From Tetragenococcus koreensis (GTDB lineage: Bacteria; Bacillota; Bacilli; Lactobacillales; Enterococcaceae): a stretch of 64,000 nt of DNA. How positions within the stretch are numbered: position 1 is the first letter of the stretch; every line of letters starts with the position of its first letter. The notes beneath the pieces are model-generated. The model was given only the letters and a program-made list of their open reading frames with translations. It had not been told where the DNA came from and did no database searches. A program made the position numbers and the translations under genes. The stretch lies in the NCBI RefSeq assembly GCF_003795145.1, contig NZ_CP027786.1, positions 744,001 to 808,000 on the forward strand, written 5' to 3'. Positions 21,210 through 31,419 of the stretch are shown piece by piece.

Positions 21210-21250
21210 TAATAAATAAGACAGCGCTTCGCAAAAAAGTACTGTCTTAT
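21210..21250 (-). terminator. Terminator of engB
   Basis: On the minus strand ATAAGACAG and CTGTCTTAT form a 9-bp stem followed by TTATT. It is 27 nt past the engB stop. The T-run is weak. Confidence 0.6.
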
Positions 21251-21277
21251 CACTTTAATATATATTCTTTCATATAA

Positions 21278-21859
21278 TTAAATAAATGCTTCAATTGCAT
21301 CCCAAGCTTCTGCTTTACCTTCCTTGGTCACAGTTGAAAAGACAACAAATGCGTCGTTTTCATCAAAGTTTAAAACTTTTTTGATTCGTTCAACTTGTTG
21401 ATTTTTTTTATTTTTAGGGACCTTATCAGCTTTTGTTGCAACTAAGATCACGGGAAATCCATAGTATTTCAAAAAATCATACATTTGGATGTCACCTTCA
21501 CTAGGATCATGACGCATATCAATTAAAGATACAACTGCTTGTAGCTGCTTGCGGTTAGCAAAATACTCTTCAATCATTTCGCCCCACTTCGCGCGTTCTT
21601 TTTTAGATACCTTAGCATAACCGTAACCAGGTAAATCAACAAAATGAAACTTGTCTTCAATTAAATAAAAGTTGAGCGTCTGGGTTCTTCCTGGCTTAGA
21701 AGAAGTTCGTGCTAATTTTTTACGGTCAATCAACGTATTAACAAACGATGATTTGCCAACATTTGATCGCCCGGCTAATGCAATTTCAGGTAAGGCCGAT
21801 TTGGGATACTGTTTTTTTGCGACAGCACTAATAACAATATCTGCTGAATGAACTTTCAT
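21278..21859 (-). CDS. engB: Ribosome biogenesis GTPase EngB (YihA/YsxC)
   Basis: A 193-residue TrmE-Era-type GTPase needed for 50S subunit assembly. The G1 loop GRSNVGKSS is at 30-38, G3 is [12 protein letters not shown], and G4 is TKADK. It begins with the usual basic/hydrophobic lead and ends at the family length. The ATG follows AGGAGG. It lies downstream of clpX, as in many Firmicutes, but a hairpin at 21886-21920 separates the two, so expression is probably partly uncoupled. Confidence 0.96.
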   Translation of the reverse strand: MKVHSADIVISAVAKKQYPKSALPEIALAGRSNVGKSSFVNTLIDRKKLARTSSKPGRTQTLNFYLIEDKFHFVDLPGYGYAKVSKKERAKWGEMIEEYFANRKQLQAVVSLIDMRHDPSEGDIQMYDFLKYYGFPVILVATKADKVPKNKKNQQVERIKKVLNFDENDAFVVFSTVTKEGKAEAWDAIEAFI

Positions 21860-21885
21860 AGCTTCCTCCTGGTTAATTTTTTTAG

Positions 21886-21920
21886 AAAGAAAACCGGATA
21901 GATAGTTACTCTATCCGGCT
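21886..21920 (-). terminator. Hairpin between clpX and engB (terminator/attenuator)
   Basis: On the minus strand CCGGATAGA pairs with TCTATCCGG and is followed by TTTTCTTT. It starts 9 nt after the clpX stop. The interrupted T-run suggests partial read-through into engB. Confidence 0.65.
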
Positions 21921-21928
21921 CAATATCA

Positions 21929-23182
21929 TTAACCTGCTTTTTTCTCTTCTTCGTAGGTTATTTCTGGCGTATCTGTGCCGTCTACTGCACCTTCAGTAAT
22001 AACTACTTTTTTAGTTGAGTCTTTTGAAGGAACATTAAACATCGTATCCATCATGATTTCTTCAATGATCGAACGTAGTCCTCGTGCGCCTGTACCACGC
22101 TCAATAGCTTTATTAGCAATTGCACGTAGCCCGTCCTCTTCAAACTCAAGATCAGTATCGTCTAAGGCTAACAATTTCTTATATTGCTTAACTAATGCAT
22201 TTTTAGGTTCGGTTAAGATGTGTACCAAATCATTTTGCGTTAATTTTTCTAATGCTGCAGTTACCGGCAAGCGTCCGATAAATTCAGGAATTAAACCAAA
22301 GTTTAGCAAGTCTTCTGGGATAATATATTGCATAACACTTTCTTCGTCTGAAATCTTTTGGTTATTTGCGCCAAAACCGATTGCTTTTTCACCTAAGCGG
22401 TTTTTGACAATCGAATCAATACCGTCAAAAGCGCCACCCACAATAAATAAAATATTACTCGTATCAATTTGGATCATTTCTTGTTGCGGATGTTTGCGTC
22501 CTCCTTGAGGCGGAACACTTGCTGTAGTACCTTCTAAAATTTTCAATAGTGCTTGTTGCACACCTTCACCAGATACATCACGAGTGATCGAAACATTTTC
22601 GCTTTTGCGCGCAATTTTATCGATTTCGTCAATATAAATAATACCCTTTTCAGCCTGTTCTACATTGTTGTCAGCAGATTGTAAAAGCTTCAACAAAATG
22701 TTTTCCACATCTTCGCCGACATAACCCGCTTCTGTCAAACTTGTTGCATCTGCAATAGCAAAGGGTACGTTTAAAGTTCTTGCTAACGTTTGAGCTAAGA
22801 AGGTTTTCCCAGAACCAGTCGGACCGATTAAACAGATATTACTCTTTTGTAATTCAACGTCTTCTTCGTCTTCATCCTCAGAAACATCAGCGTTCACCCG
22901 TTTATAATGATTGTAAACGGCTACTGATAATGCTTTTTTAGCTTGATCTTGACCTACAACATACTCATTTAGCGCATCTAAAATTTCTTGCGGTGTAGGT
23001 ACTTCTGTAAGTTCATGATCCGCATCTTCATAAAATTCTTCATCAATAATATCTTTACATAAATTAATACATTCATCACAAATGTAAACACCCGGACCGG
23101 CAACAATCTTTCTCACTTCTTCTTGAGTTTTCCCACAAAAAGAACAGCGAACCGGTTGATTTGTATTTGTGTTGTCATACAT
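21929..23182 (-). CDS. clpX: ATP-dependent Clp protease ATP-binding subunit ClpX
   Basis: A 417-residue AAA+ unfoldase that feeds substrates to ClpP. The N-terminal zinc-binding domain has Cys13, Cys16, Cys35 and Cys38. Walker A is around 117-124 (GPTGSGKT), Walker B is IIYIDEID, the RKH pore loop is GGRKHPQQE, and the ClpP-contact IGF loop is represented by KAIGFGAN. I start at the ATG at 23182, 9 nt after AAGGAG. An in-frame GTG three codons upstream would lie too close to the ribosome site. tig is upstream, with a terminator between. Confidence 0.96.
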   Translation of the reverse strand: MYDNTNTNQPVRCSFCGKTQEEVRKIVAGPGVYICDECINLCKDIIDEEFYEDADHELTEVPTPQEILDALNEYVVGQDQAKKALSVAVYNHYKRVNADVSEDEDEEDVELQKSNICLIGPTGSGKTFLAQTLARTLNVPFAIADATSLTEAGYVGEDVENILLKLLQSADNNVEQAEKGIIYIDEIDKIARKSENVSITRDVSGEGVQQALLKILEGTTASVPPQGGRKHPQQEMIQIDTSNILFIVGGAFDGIDSIVKNRLGEKAIGFGANNQKISDEESVMQYIIPEDLLNFGLIPEFIGRLPVTAALEKLTQNDLVHILTEPKNALVKQYKKLLALDDTDLEFEEDGLRAIANKAIERGTGARGLRSIIEEIMMDTMFNVPSKDSTKKVVITEGAVDGTDTPEITYEEEKKAG

Positions 23183-23353
23183 AGTGTTCACTCCTTGTTT
23201 AGCGGCTGGTCAGCATTCATCTTCATGGTACAGCTTTTGTCAGACCATGGTCGCTTAAGTTCAGTTGTTTAAATAAAAACAACCTCTCATTATTTTAGCA
23301 TAATTAAAATAAAAGAAAAAGGTTTTCAGCCTTGTAAATTAAGGTTTCCTAAA

Positions 23354-23388
23354 GAAAAACGGCCTGCAGAATATGTGCAGACCGTTTA
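23354..23388 (-). terminator. Terminator of tig
   Basis: On the minus strand AAACGGTCTGCA pairs with TGCAGGCCGTTT (one G-U or mismatch in the middle) and is followed by TTCTTT. It lies 31 nt after the tig stop, upstream of clpX. Confidence 0.75.
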
Positions 23389-23418
23389 TATCACATAACG
23401 ATTACTTATCTTAGTCTT

Positions 23419-24702
23419 TTATTCTTCGACTGCTGATGTAGTAACAAGTTCTACCGCTTTTTTCATATTGATATCATGTTTTAGCATATCTTCTGACAAG
23501 ACAGAACGAACTTGTGCTTCAGGCATGTTATAAGAATCCGCTAAATCTTTTACTTCAGATGAAATTTCTTCATCTGTTGCTTCAAAGTTTTCTGCGTCGA
23601 CAATAGCTTCAATAACTAAGTTTGTCTTCACGCGGGTACCAGCTTCACCTTCAAATTGTTTATGCAAATCGTCTTCAGTGGTACCAGTAATTTGATAGTA
23701 CATTTCAGGACTGATTCCCTGTTGTTGCATGTTGTTCAAGAATTCGTCCATTGCGCGATGAACTTCGTCATGAATCATTACATCTGGTAATTCAACAATT
23801 TCAGCATTGTCAACAGCTTGTTTAATCGCTGATTCTTCTACAGCGTCTTGGGCTGCTTTTTCTTTACTTTCTTTGATTTCTTTACGATATTTTTCTCTTA
23901 GTTCGTCTAGTGTTTCCACTTCGTCATCTAAGTCTTTTGCTAATTCGTCATCTAGTTCTGGTAATTCTTTTTCTTTAACTTCGTGAACAGTTACTTTAAA
24001 AACTGCTTCTTTTCCAGCTAGATCTTCTGCTTGATAGTCTTCTGGGAAAGTGACGGTTACATCTAAGTTATCGTCAGCTTTAGCGCCTACTAACTGTTCT
24101 TCAAAACCAGGAATGAATGAATTAGAACCTAATTCAAGTGAATGGTTTTCTGCTTTGCCGCCTTCAAATGATTCGCCATCTACGAAACCTTCAAAATCGA
24201 TCACAACAGTATCGCCTTGAGCTGCCGGTTCATCTTCTTTGATAACCATTTCAGCTTGTTGTTCTTGTCCACGTTGCAAACGATCTTCAACGTCTTGATC
24301 AGTTACTTCACGATCTTGTTTGTCAACTTTTAAGTCTTTATATTGACCTAATTTTACTTCAGGTTTTACTGTTACTTCAGCTTTAATAACCCAATCTTCC
24401 CCTTTTTCCATGCTTTCAACATCGACTTTAGGTTGAGATACAGGTTCAATACCTGCTTCTTCTACTGCTGCTTCATAGTTACTTGGTAAAAGGTCATTTA
24501 AGGTATCTTCATACAAAGCTTCTTCACCATACATTTGGTTAAAGACAGTACGGGAAACCTTTCCTTTACGAAAGCCCGGGATGTTAAGATCTTTTTTTAC
24601 CTTATTAAATGTTTTTGTCAAACCTTCTTGAATCTCATTTTGTGCAATCGAAAATGTCAATACACCATCATTGGTGCCTGTTTTTTCCCATTTTGCGGTC
24701 AT
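23419..24702 (-). CDS. tig: Trigger factor (ribosome-associated chaperone, PPIase)
   Basis: A 427-residue chaperone. The N-terminal ribosome-binding domain contains the PGFRKGKV signature (about 43-50), which docks on L23. The FKBP-like prolyl isomerase domain spans about 150-245 ([14 protein letters not shown]), followed by the helical C-terminal substrate-binding arms. It is strongly acidic, as usual for the family. The ATG follows GGAGGG. It is followed by its own terminator and clpX. Confidence 0.97.
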   Translation of the reverse strand: MTAKWEKTGTNDGVLTFSIAQNEIQEGLTKTFNKVKKDLNIPGFRKGKVSRTVFNQMYGEEALYEDTLNDLLPSNYEAAVEEAGIEPVSQPKVDVESMEKGEDWVIKAEVTVKPEVKLGQYKDLKVDKQDREVTDQDVEDRLQRGQEQQAEMVIKEDEPAAQGDTVVIDFEGFVDGESFEGGKAENHSLELGSNSFIPGFEEQLVGAKADDNLDVTVTFPEDYQAEDLAGKEAVFKVTVHEVKEKELPELDDELAKDLDDEVETLDELREKYRKEIKESKEKAAQDAVEESAIKQAVDNAEIVELPDVMIHDEVHRAMDEFLNNMQQQGISPEMYYQITGTTEDDLHKQFEGEAGTRVKTNLVIEAIVDAENFEATDEEISSEVKDLADSYNMPEAQVRSVLSEDMLKHDINMKKAVELVTTSAVEE

Positions 24703-24812
24703 GTAATTCCCTCCGAATTAATTAATAAATTTACATATGAAATAGTTTCATGCATACCTTTAAATAGTACACTAACGCTTTTAAATTGTAAACATTTTAA
24801 AAGCAAACTTCC

Positions 24813-25751
24813 TTAATTTCTATGGTCTTCGTCTAAACTTTGGTAAATTTGTCGAAGTTTTTCCTTTTTTGCTTGAATTTGTTGATAATGGCTCCATTCT
24901 TCCGTAGAAATATCTTCTCCGAACATTTCTTTATATTCTAAAATGTAGCTTTGCGCCCAATCTATTGCCTCATTTTCATTAGGTAAAAAAGGATATAATA
25001 AGGCAAAATGCGCCTTAATTTCTGGGATAATTAACATTTTTAACTGCGGATTATCTTGCACTTCTTCTTCAATTATTGCAAGTGTTTTATGCAACACTTC
25101 GGTATCTTCTGGTAAGGGCAATTCTGCCAGATTTATTTTTTTACCCACCACATTAATTTCTCCTTGAGCACCATCTTGCACTAATTCTTCAATAAGTTTA
25201 GGTGGTATAAAAGGATTTTGCACGTGGGGTAAATATTCTTGACAGATAGCTAAAAAATCAGCTAAGGAAACGCCCTTGATCAATGTTTGCCAGTCTTGAG
25301 GCTTAATTGGTTGCTGCACTTTATCTAAATAGTCAAGTTGCTTCTTTTTAACCGATTTAAGATCAGCTGAAAGCAGCGTCTGAGCATTTTCTAGTTGATT
25401 GAGTTCTTCTTTTAATTGTGGAAATTCTCTTCTTGTATTTTTATACTGTAACAACTTATGAGCGGCTAAAAATTGTGTATCCAAAAGCAATAGATGAAAA
25501 TATCCAGTAAAACCTTCGCTATCGTTCATAAAAGCAGTAAAATGATCATCTGCTAATTGCAAAGCCCCCGCATAATCACCTAAATGTTGCAGTGCAGCAA
25601 CCAATTTTTTAGCATAAAAAAATGTAGGCGTTTGTTGATACAATTTTTTAAAATCATTTTTGGCGGCCAAAAAATCTTGGGCTTCCATATTCTTATTGCC
25701 ATTTTCTAGCAATCGTTCATCCTTATCGGGAAAGTTAATGATATCTGCCAT
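24813..25751 (-). CDS. TPR-like repeat protein of unknown function
   Basis: A 312-residue soluble protein. Its N-terminal half (about 10-130) is made of paired helices with TPR-like spacing (AAKNDFKKLYQ, YAKKLVAALQHLGDY, GALQLADDHF). The C-terminal half is helical with an acidic tail and is not recognisable. There is no signal peptide. It is last in a leftward run sppA, RDD protein, this gene (18-nt gap), so it may serve an envelope or proteolysis task with SppA, which is inference only. The ATG follows GAGGAT. Confidence 0.7.
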   Translation of the reverse strand: MADIINFPDKDERLLENGNKNMEAQDFLAAKNDFKKLYQQTPTFFYAKKLVAALQHLGDYAGALQLADDHFTAFMNDSEGFTGYFHLLLLDTQFLAAHKLLQYKNTRREFPQLKEELNQLENAQTLLSADLKSVKKKQLDYLDKVQQPIKPQDWQTLIKGVSLADFLAICQEYLPHVQNPFIPPKLIEELVQDGAQGEINVVGKKINLAELPLPEDTEVLHKTLAIIEEEVQDNPQLKMLIIPEIKAHFALLYPFLPNENEAIDWAQSYILEYKEMFGEDISTEEWSHYQQIQAKKEKLRQIYQSLDEDHRN

Positions 25752-25769
25752 GTTATCCTCTTTCTTTAT

Positions 25770-26390
25770 TTAAGCATTGGCTTTTTGGTTAAACGCTTGG
25801 ATCAAATTAATCGTTACCACGCTAGTGTCCGCAAAATAGTCTGCTACATGTTGTTTCTTGTTAGTAAAAATCGCTGGTAGGTAACCTAGATATAATAGTG
25901 GGTTTCCCTGTAAGATGAAACGCCCCACCATTTCTCTAATCAAAACTGTTTTCCAAGTTAATTTCTTTTCGGTTAAACAAATTACACGAATACCAAAAAT
26001 CATTTTTCCAATTGTCTGTCCTTTATTTAATTTGGTTAGTAGAGTGAAATAGGCAAGATAGATGGCCAAAGCAAGTAAACTATAGGCGCTCAAGAATTCT
26101 GTCGCACGTTCCATCCCCATCCAAGTGAAGGTAGTATCCAAAACAACAGAGGTCATTGCATTAATACAAAGTAAATCAATTATAAAAGCAAACAAACGAA
26201 TCCAAAAACCTGCAAAAAAGTAATTAGGAAAATCATTAATATACCGCTTCTTTTTCGGTTTTTCTTCATATTGTTGCCAATCTGACTTCTTTTGAGCAAT
26301 TTCATTTTCTGTGTATTCTTCTGATTTAAAAGAAGTTAATACTTTCTGATAGAATCCCTTTTGTTGTGTTTCATTTTCTTGTTCGGACAT
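25770..26390 (-). CDS. RDD-family membrane protein
   Basis: A 206-residue protein with a polar N-terminal 60 residues and then RDD-type membrane segments (AGFWIRLFAFIIDLLCINAM, with the Arg and Asp that name the family). Further helices follow near 110-130 and 150-165, with GQTIGKMIFGIRV between them. The start is the ATG at 26390, directly after GGAGGTGAATAAG. This puts it one base past the sppA stop. Upstream ATGs that lie inside sppA are rejected. RDD proteins are mostly uncharacterised; some are linked to ion transport. Confidence 0.82.
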   Translation of the reverse strand: MSEQENETQQKGFYQKVLTSFKSEEYTENEIAQKKSDWQQYEEKPKKKRYINDFPNYFFAGFWIRLFAFIIDLLCINAMTSVVLDTTFTWMGMERATEFLSAYSLLALAIYLAYFTLLTKLNKGQTIGKMIFGIRVICLTEKKLTWKTVLIREMVGRFILQGNPLLYLGYLPAIFTNKKQHVADYFADTSVVTINLIQAFNQKANA

Positions 26391-26391
26391 C

Positions 26392-27417
26392 TTATTCACC
26401 TCCATAATAATACATTGGTTTAGGTGCTTCAGGTGTACCAATACGTTCGATTACATTGAGCATGCGGTCAGTATCCGTTTGTTCGATGCCTTGTACTTGA
26501 GCTATTTTAGAGCCTAACCAGGTACGATCAAATCCAGTTGTCGCAACATCATATTCAAAGACTTGCGCATTTTGCAATTGTTCATCCTCTTTTAAAGTTG
26601 TTAAAGCATCCTCAGGAAATCCAATTTCATCTACCAGATCATTGTCTACGGCTTGTTGACCATCATAAATACGTCCGTCAGCAACCTCGCGCACTTGTTC
26701 TTCTGACATATCACGTCCGTCAGCTACAATTTGCACAAAACGATCAAACGAATTATCCACATAACCTTGCATGACTTCTTCATCTTCTTCTGTTGGTTCT
26801 CTGACAGCTGACCCCATATCTTTTAATGGACCACTTTTATAAGTTTGGTCCTCAATCCCTAAGTTTTCCATTAAATCAGAAAAATTCACACTGGACATGA
26901 TAACACCGATTGAACCTGTAAGTGTTTCTGAGGTAGCAAAAATTTTATCAGCTGAGGCAGAAATATAATAGCCACCGCTTGCTCCCATATTTTTCATACT
27001 AACATAAACTGGGACATCATTTGCTTGAATTGCTCGGATTTCTTTAGCAATTTCGGCACTTTCATACACACCTCCACCTGGCGTATTAACTTCTAATAGA
27101 ACAGCTGCCACTGTCGAGTCATCTTGAATTTCTTTTAATTGTTCTAGGAAAAATTGATGGTTATATTCTTCACCCGAAAAAAGACCTTCTGTTCCTGTAT
27201 CAACAATCGTACCATCGAGCGATAATTGAGCAATTCGTTGATCTTCTGACCCTTCTTCTATAGCCTGTTCTTTTATTTCATTCGAGCCAAATAAAACGGC
27301 ATCCATGCCGCTTAAAGCTTCTTCATCTGATCCTTCATCTGTCATAAATGAAGCGACAGCTGAAAAGATAAGTAAACCCGCAGCGATCAACACTGCGATC
27401 CAACGTCTTTTATTCAT
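26392..27417 (-). CDS. sppA: Signal peptide peptidase SppA
   Basis: A 341-residue membrane-anchored serine protease (ClpP-like fold) that degrades leftover signal peptides. The N-terminal anchor helix is at about 5-24. The Ser/Lys dyad matches Bacillus SppA by number: Ser147 in MGASGGYY and Lys199 in SGPLKD. The PGGGVYES turn near 113 forms the oxyanion region. It starts at an ATG behind AAGGAGGGG and leads the sppA-RDD-TPR cluster, divergent from glmS. Confidence 0.95.
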   Translation of the reverse strand: MNKRRWIAVLIAAGLLIFSAVASFMTDEGSDEEALSGMDAVLFGSNEIKEQAIEEGSEDQRIAQLSLDGTIVDTGTEGLFSGEEYNHQFFLEQLKEIQDDSTVAAVLLEVNTPGGGVYESAEIAKEIRAIQANDVPVYVSMKNMGASGGYYISASADKIFATSETLTGSIGVIMSSVNFSDLMENLGIEDQTYKSGPLKDMGSAVREPTEEDEEVMQGYVDNSFDRFVQIVADGRDMSEEQVREVADGRIYDGQQAVDNDLVDEIGFPEDALTTLKEDEQLQNAQVFEYDVATTGFDRTWLGSKIAQVQGIEQTDTDRMLNVIERIGTPEAPKPMYYYGGE

Positions 27418-27556
27418 TTGTACCCCTCCTTTTTAAAAACATAAAAATAAAAATCGTTTCCTTCTTTATTTTAACGAAAGTTTATTATTTAGTATAGTTA
27501 AAAAGAAAATTTACGTATCTTATTATCTAGACCAATTCATTTATATATAATTTTTC

Positions 27557-27585
27557 TTGACTTGAAATCAAATTATGTATATCAT
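27557..27585 (+). promoter_or_regulatory. Promoter of glmS
   Basis: TTGACT (27557-27562), a 17-nt spacer and TATCAT (27580-27585), about 58 nt before the ribozyme cleavage site. This is inferred from the consensus match. Confidence 0.6.
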
Positions 27586-27629
27586 TACCAATGTATTTCT
27601 AAATAATAATTAATAAGGAGGGTAGCTAT

Positions 27630-27785
27630 ACCATTATCGAACAGCGCCAGTTCTGTTTTTTTACAGAAGACGAGGAAAAGAGCTTATCGAAGTATTCGGC
27701 GGGTGGCTCTAGGGTCTGCACTCTAAAGACAAGAACAAACGCAAGCTGCAAAGTTTGTAACAAAAAACTTGTCGCGCAGTTAGAA
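27630..27785 (+). promoter_or_regulatory. glmS ribozyme (glucosamine-6-phosphate responsive)
   Basis: The conserved core is readable: AGCGCCAG at the cleavage site (cleavage expected before G27644), ACGAGG of the P2.1 region, ATCGAA, and then the hallmark TTCGGCGGGTGGCTCT. P3/P4 follow (TCTAAAG ... GCGCAG near 27775). In this class glucosamine 6-phosphate is the catalytic cofactor for self-cleavage, and the cleaved mRNA is degraded, so glmS is repressed when product is plentiful. It lies directly upstream of glmS, as in other Firmicutes. Confidence 0.93.
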
Positions 27786-27819
27786 ATACGTAATGAAAAA
27801 AGAAAGTAGGAATCTCATT

Positions 27820-29631
27820 ATGTGTGGAATTGTAGGAATTGTAGGAAAAGATCATGCAGAACAAATTATTATCAACGGATTGCAACGTTTAGAATACCGT
27901 GGCTATGACTCGGCCGGTTTATTTGTCTCAGATGAAAAACAGGAACATCTGATCAAATCCCAAGGTCGCATCAAAAACTTGCAAGAAAAAGTGGCAAATG
28001 ATGTCAACGGAACTATTGGAATTGGGCATACACGTTGGGCAACACACGGGAAACCGTCAGAAGAAAATGCGCATCCCCATACTTCACAAAATGGCAAACT
28101 AGTATTGGTTCATAATGGCGTCATTGAAAATTTTGAAGAACTTTCACAAAAGTATTTGGCCGGTGAAATTTTTTATGGCCAAACCGACACTGAAATCGTA
28201 GTTAATTTGATTGCTTCATTTATGGAAAACGATGGACTGTCTACCAAAGCTGCATTTAAAAAAGCTATTACAGTTATTCGCGGTTCATATGCTTTTGCGT
28301 TAGTCAACAAAGATGAACCTGAAACAATCTATGTTGCTAAAAATAAAAGTCCTTTATTGATTGGTTTAGGTACTGATTTCAATGTCATTGCTAGTGACGC
28401 TTTAGCAGTATTAGACCAAACGCATGAATTCGTAGAAATTGCAGATAATGAATTAGTTACTGTTACTGCAGATAAAGTAATTATCGAAAATCAAGACGGT
28501 GAAACAATCCAACGCGACTCTTATGAAGCACAATTGGACGCTTCTGATATTGAAAAAGGAACGTATCCTTTTTATATGTTAAAAGAAATTGACGAGCAAC
28601 CTACGGTAATGCGTAAATTAACGCAAGAATACCGTGATGATCAAGGAAATGTGAATATTGATCAAGAACTTGTCAAAGAAGTCGCAGATAGCGATCGAAT
28701 TTATATCGTAGCTTGCGGAACTAGTTACAACGCTGGTTGGGCAGCTAAAAGTTTGATTGAAACAGTAACGCAAATTCCAGTTGAAGTACAACTTTCCAGC
28801 GAATTTGGTTACAATATGCCATTGCTTTCTAAAAAACCGTTCTTTATTTTCTTAACACAAAGTGGTGAAACAGCTGATAGTAGACAGGTCCTAGTTCAAA
28901 CAAATCGTTTAGGCTTTCCTTCATTAACGATTACCAATGTTGCTGGTTCAACCTTATCTAGAGAAGCTAAATATACCTTACTACTTCATGCTGGACCGGA
29001 AATCGCTGTTGCTTCAACTAAAGCTTATACGGCACAAATTGCAATGCTTGCTATCTTGACACAAGCTGTTGGAGAAATTAAAGATAAAAAAGCTAATGCC
29101 TCATTTGATGCATTTCACGAATTGTCAATCGCTGCGGCTGGTATGGAAGCTATGGTCGATGAAAAAGATTATCTTGCAAACTTAGTTGAGCAATACCTAA
29201 GCACAACCCGTAATGCCTTTTATATTGGACGCGGAAATGATTACCACGTTGCTTCAGAAGCAGCACTGAAATTAAAGGAAATCTCTTATGTCCAAGCAGA
29301 AGGTTTTGCAGCTGGTGAGTTAAAACATGGAACAATTGCTTTAATTGAAGAAGGCACGCCTGTATTAGGAATTATCACTGACGATAAGACTGGACCACAT
29401 ACACGTGGAAACTTAAAAGAAGTTGAAAGTCGCGGAGCCAATACGATCGTGATTGTCTCAGAAGACTTAGCTCGTGAAGGCGATCAAGTAGTATTGCCTA
29501 TGGTTCATCCACTACTGACAAGCCTGGTTTCTGTTGTTCCAACACAGCTGATCGCTTATTATGCTTCAATGCAACGCGGTTATGACGTTGATAAACCAAG
29601 AAACTTAGCTAAATCAGTAACAGTCGAATAA
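27820..29631 (+). CDS. glmS: Glutamine-fructose-6-phosphate aminotransferase (isomerizing)
   Basis: A 603-residue enzyme making glucosamine 6-phosphate from fructose 6-phosphate and glutamine, the first step of UDP-GlcNAc and peptidoglycan synthesis. The start must be the ATG at 27820, because the nucleophile Cys has to be residue 2 (MCGIVGIVG). An in-frame ATG nine codons upstream would bury it. The glutaminase domain (1-240) has HTRWATHG. Two SIS domains follow ([18 protein letters not shown]), ending in KSVTVE. It is controlled by the upstream ribozyme. Confidence 0.97.
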   Translation: MCGIVGIVGKDHAEQIIINGLQRLEYRGYDSAGLFVSDEKQEHLIKSQGRIKNLQEKVANDVNGTIGIGHTRWATHGKPSEENAHPHTSQNGKLVLVHNGVIENFEELSQKYLAGEIFYGQTDTEIVVNLIASFMENDGLSTKAAFKKAITVIRGSYAFALVNKDEPETIYVAKNKSPLLIGLGTDFNVIASDALAVLDQTHEFVEIADNELVTVTADKVIIENQDGETIQRDSYEAQLDASDIEKGTYPFYMLKEIDEQPTVMRKLTQEYRDDQGNVNIDQELVKEVADSDRIYIVACGTSYNAGWAAKSLIETVTQIPVEVQLSSEFGYNMPLLSKKPFFIFLTQSGETADSRQVLVQTNRLGFPSLTITNVAGSTLSREAKYTLLLHAGPEIAVASTKAYTAQIAMLAILTQAVGEIKDKKANASFDAFHELSIAAAGMEAMVDEKDYLANLVEQYLSTTRNAFYIGRGNDYHVASEAALKLKEISYVQAEGFAAGELKHGTIALIEEGTPVLGIITDDKTGPHTRGNLKEVESRGANTIVIVSEDLAREGDQVVLPMVHPLLTSLVSVVPTQLIAYYASMQRGYDVDKPRNLAKSVTVE

Positions 29632-29635
29632 TAAA

Positions 29636-29678
29636 TAAAAAACTTGCAGCAGTCATTATGACGTTGCAAGTTTTTTTA
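29636..29678 (+). terminator. Terminator of glmS
   Basis: AACTTGCA (29641-29648) pairs with TGCAAGTT and is followed by seven T residues. It lies 9 nt after the stop. Confidence 0.88.
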
Positions 29679-29791
29679 CTATAGTTCTTTATCGCTCATT
29701 TATGGAATTTTGAGTAAGGTATCTTTAATTCGCTCCTCATTACTGAATTTTTCTGGAAAGAAACAGCGAAATTTTACTTAAGAACTGTTAG

Positions 29792-30811
29792 TTACATTCT
29801 CCAACCGCGTTTATACTGTTTGGGTGCTTGAATGGTTGTATTTAATTCTTTGGCGGCCTGGTAAGGCCAGTAAGGATTGCGTAATAACGCCCGACCGAGC
29901 ATAACCAAATCTGCTCGTTCATTGCGCAAAATTTCTTCTGCTTGAACTCCACTAGTAATTAAGCCTACAGCACTGGTTGAAATATCAGCTCCATTTTTAA
30001 TGGTTTCTGAAAAAGGTACTTGATATCCTGGATAGCTATCAATCTTCGCTGGCACAACAGCTCCTGCGCTGACATCAATTAAATCAACGCCTTGTTCTTT
30101 CATCCATTTTGCCATTGGAATATAATCAGCTGGTTTCATCCCCTCTTCAGTAAAATCGTTTGCTGAAATGCGTACAAAAAGTGGTTTATTCCAAACAGAT
30201 TTAACCTCGTCGACCACTTCTTTTAAGATCCGATAACGATTTTCTACTGAACCGCCGTATTCGTCATTTCTTTTATTTGCCAAAGGCGATAAGAATTCAT
30301 TGATTAAATAACCGTGAGCTGCATGAATTTCTATTATATCAAATCCTGCTTGATCAGCCCGATAGGCAGCTTTTTTGAAAGCTTTCACTAACTCGGTGAG
30401 CTTTTCTTTGGTCATTGCTGTTGGTATTTTAGATTCCTCATTATAAGCATTAGCCGAAGGTGCAAAAATTTCTCCTGGAACCGTTGCTTTTCTACCGGCG
30501 TGGCCCAATTGAATAGCAGCTTTTGCCCCATGGCGTTGGATGCTTGTGGCTAATTGTTTTAAACCGTCAATTTGTGCATCTTGCCAAATTCCCAAGTCAT
30601 TATTCGAAATCCGTCCTTCAGGCAAAACAGCAGTAGCTTCCAAGAAAACCAAACCAACTTGGCCTACTGCGCGTGCTTCATAATGGGTTGGATGCCAGCT
30701 TGTTACAAAGCCATCCTCGTCGGCTGAATACATACACATTGGGCTCATAACGATCCGATTTTTTAATATTGTGTTTTTAATTTCGTAGGGTTCAAAAAGT
30801 TTTATTGTCAT
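29792..30811 (-). CDS. namA: NADPH dehydrogenase NamA (old yellow enzyme family)
   Basis: A 339-residue FMN-dependent ene-reductase close to Bacillus YqjM. Cys26 and Tyr28 in SPMCMYS match the redox-tuning Cys and the active-site Tyr of that enzyme. The substrate-binding His pair is in EIHAAHGYL, and the C-terminus ends KRGWRM, giving the arginine finger of the neighbouring subunit. It reduces electrophilic alkenes and nitro compounds. It follows the Ohr/OsmC gene by 32 bp, so the pair looks like an oxidative/electrophile stress operon. Confidence 0.93.
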   Translation of the reverse strand: MTIKLFEPYEIKNTILKNRIVMSPMCMYSADEDGFVTSWHPTHYEARAVGQVGLVFLEATAVLPEGRISNNDLGIWQDAQIDGLKQLATSIQRHGAKAAIQLGHAGRKATVPGEIFAPSANAYNEESKIPTAMTKEKLTELVKAFKKAAYRADQAGFDIIEIHAAHGYLINEFLSPLANKRNDEYGGSVENRYRILKEVVDEVKSVWNKPLFVRISANDFTEEGMKPADYIPMAKWMKEQGVDLIDVSAGAVVPAKIDSYPGYQVPFSETIKNGADISTSAVGLITSGVQAEEILRNERADLVMLGRALLRNPYWPYQAAKELNTTIQAPKQYKRGWRM

Positions 30812-30843
30812 GCGTTAATTCTGACCTCCGTGCATAGATAATT

Positions 30844-31263
30844 TTATTCTGAATAAGGTACAACTTCGTAAGAAGCGTACGGATAATCTCCAATAATTTT
30901 GGATACAGGACAACGCTTTTCAGCTGCATCAATATAAATAGCTGCTTCATCGTTGGTCAATCCGTCAATGGCTGCGTATGCTTTCATTTCAAAAAAATGT
31001 TCTTTAGTATTTTCATCTTCACAATAATCAATGTGAACATCTACTCGACTCTTTTTCTTAATTCCTTTATTTTGTAAAAGAATTTCAATTGTGGAATTAA
31101 AACAAGTCGCCCAGGAAAGTCCGATCAGTTGTTCTGGATTTGTCCCTGCTTCAATACTCGTTGGACTGGATGTAACGACAGACAATTCATGATTTCCTTT
31201 AACATATGCGGCACCTTTTAGCCCTTGATCATTGACAACTTCGGTATGATAGATTCTTTTCAT
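30844..31263 (-). CDS. OsmC/Ohr-family organic hydroperoxide reductase
   Basis: A 139-residue protein with the two conserved peroxidatic cysteines of the Ohr/OsmC family: Cys54 in SWATCFNST and Cys118 in KRCPVSK. Length and order match Ohr (thiol-dependent reduction of organic peroxides). It is the first gene of a two-gene run with namA and is divergent from the phosphatase gene at 31420. No OhrR-type regulator is nearby. The start is an ATG behind GGAGGTT. Confidence 0.9.
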   Translation of the reverse strand: MKRIYHTEVVNDQGLKGAAYVKGNHELSVVTSSPTSIEAGTNPEQLIGLSWATCFNSTIEILLQNKGIKKKSRVDVHIDYCEDENTKEHFFEMKAYAAIDGLTNDEAAIYIDAAEKRCPVSKIIGDYPYASYEVVPYSE

Positions 31264-31419
31264 ACACTTTAACCTCCTACTTTATTTTTTTCACATCAAT
31301 TAATTATACATCTACTGAGCGCTTTTTTAAAATTCAAAGCATGTAAAGGTCGTTGTGTACTAAACTGCTACAATTTGTGATAAAATGGAGTCATCAAACG
31401 GATATAGAAAGGAATTTTT

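Noticed and set aside
21975-22508. Rightward 177-codon open frame
   Set aside because: Antisense of clpX, whose zinc and AAA motifs are intact. Its length comes from codon bias on the other strand.
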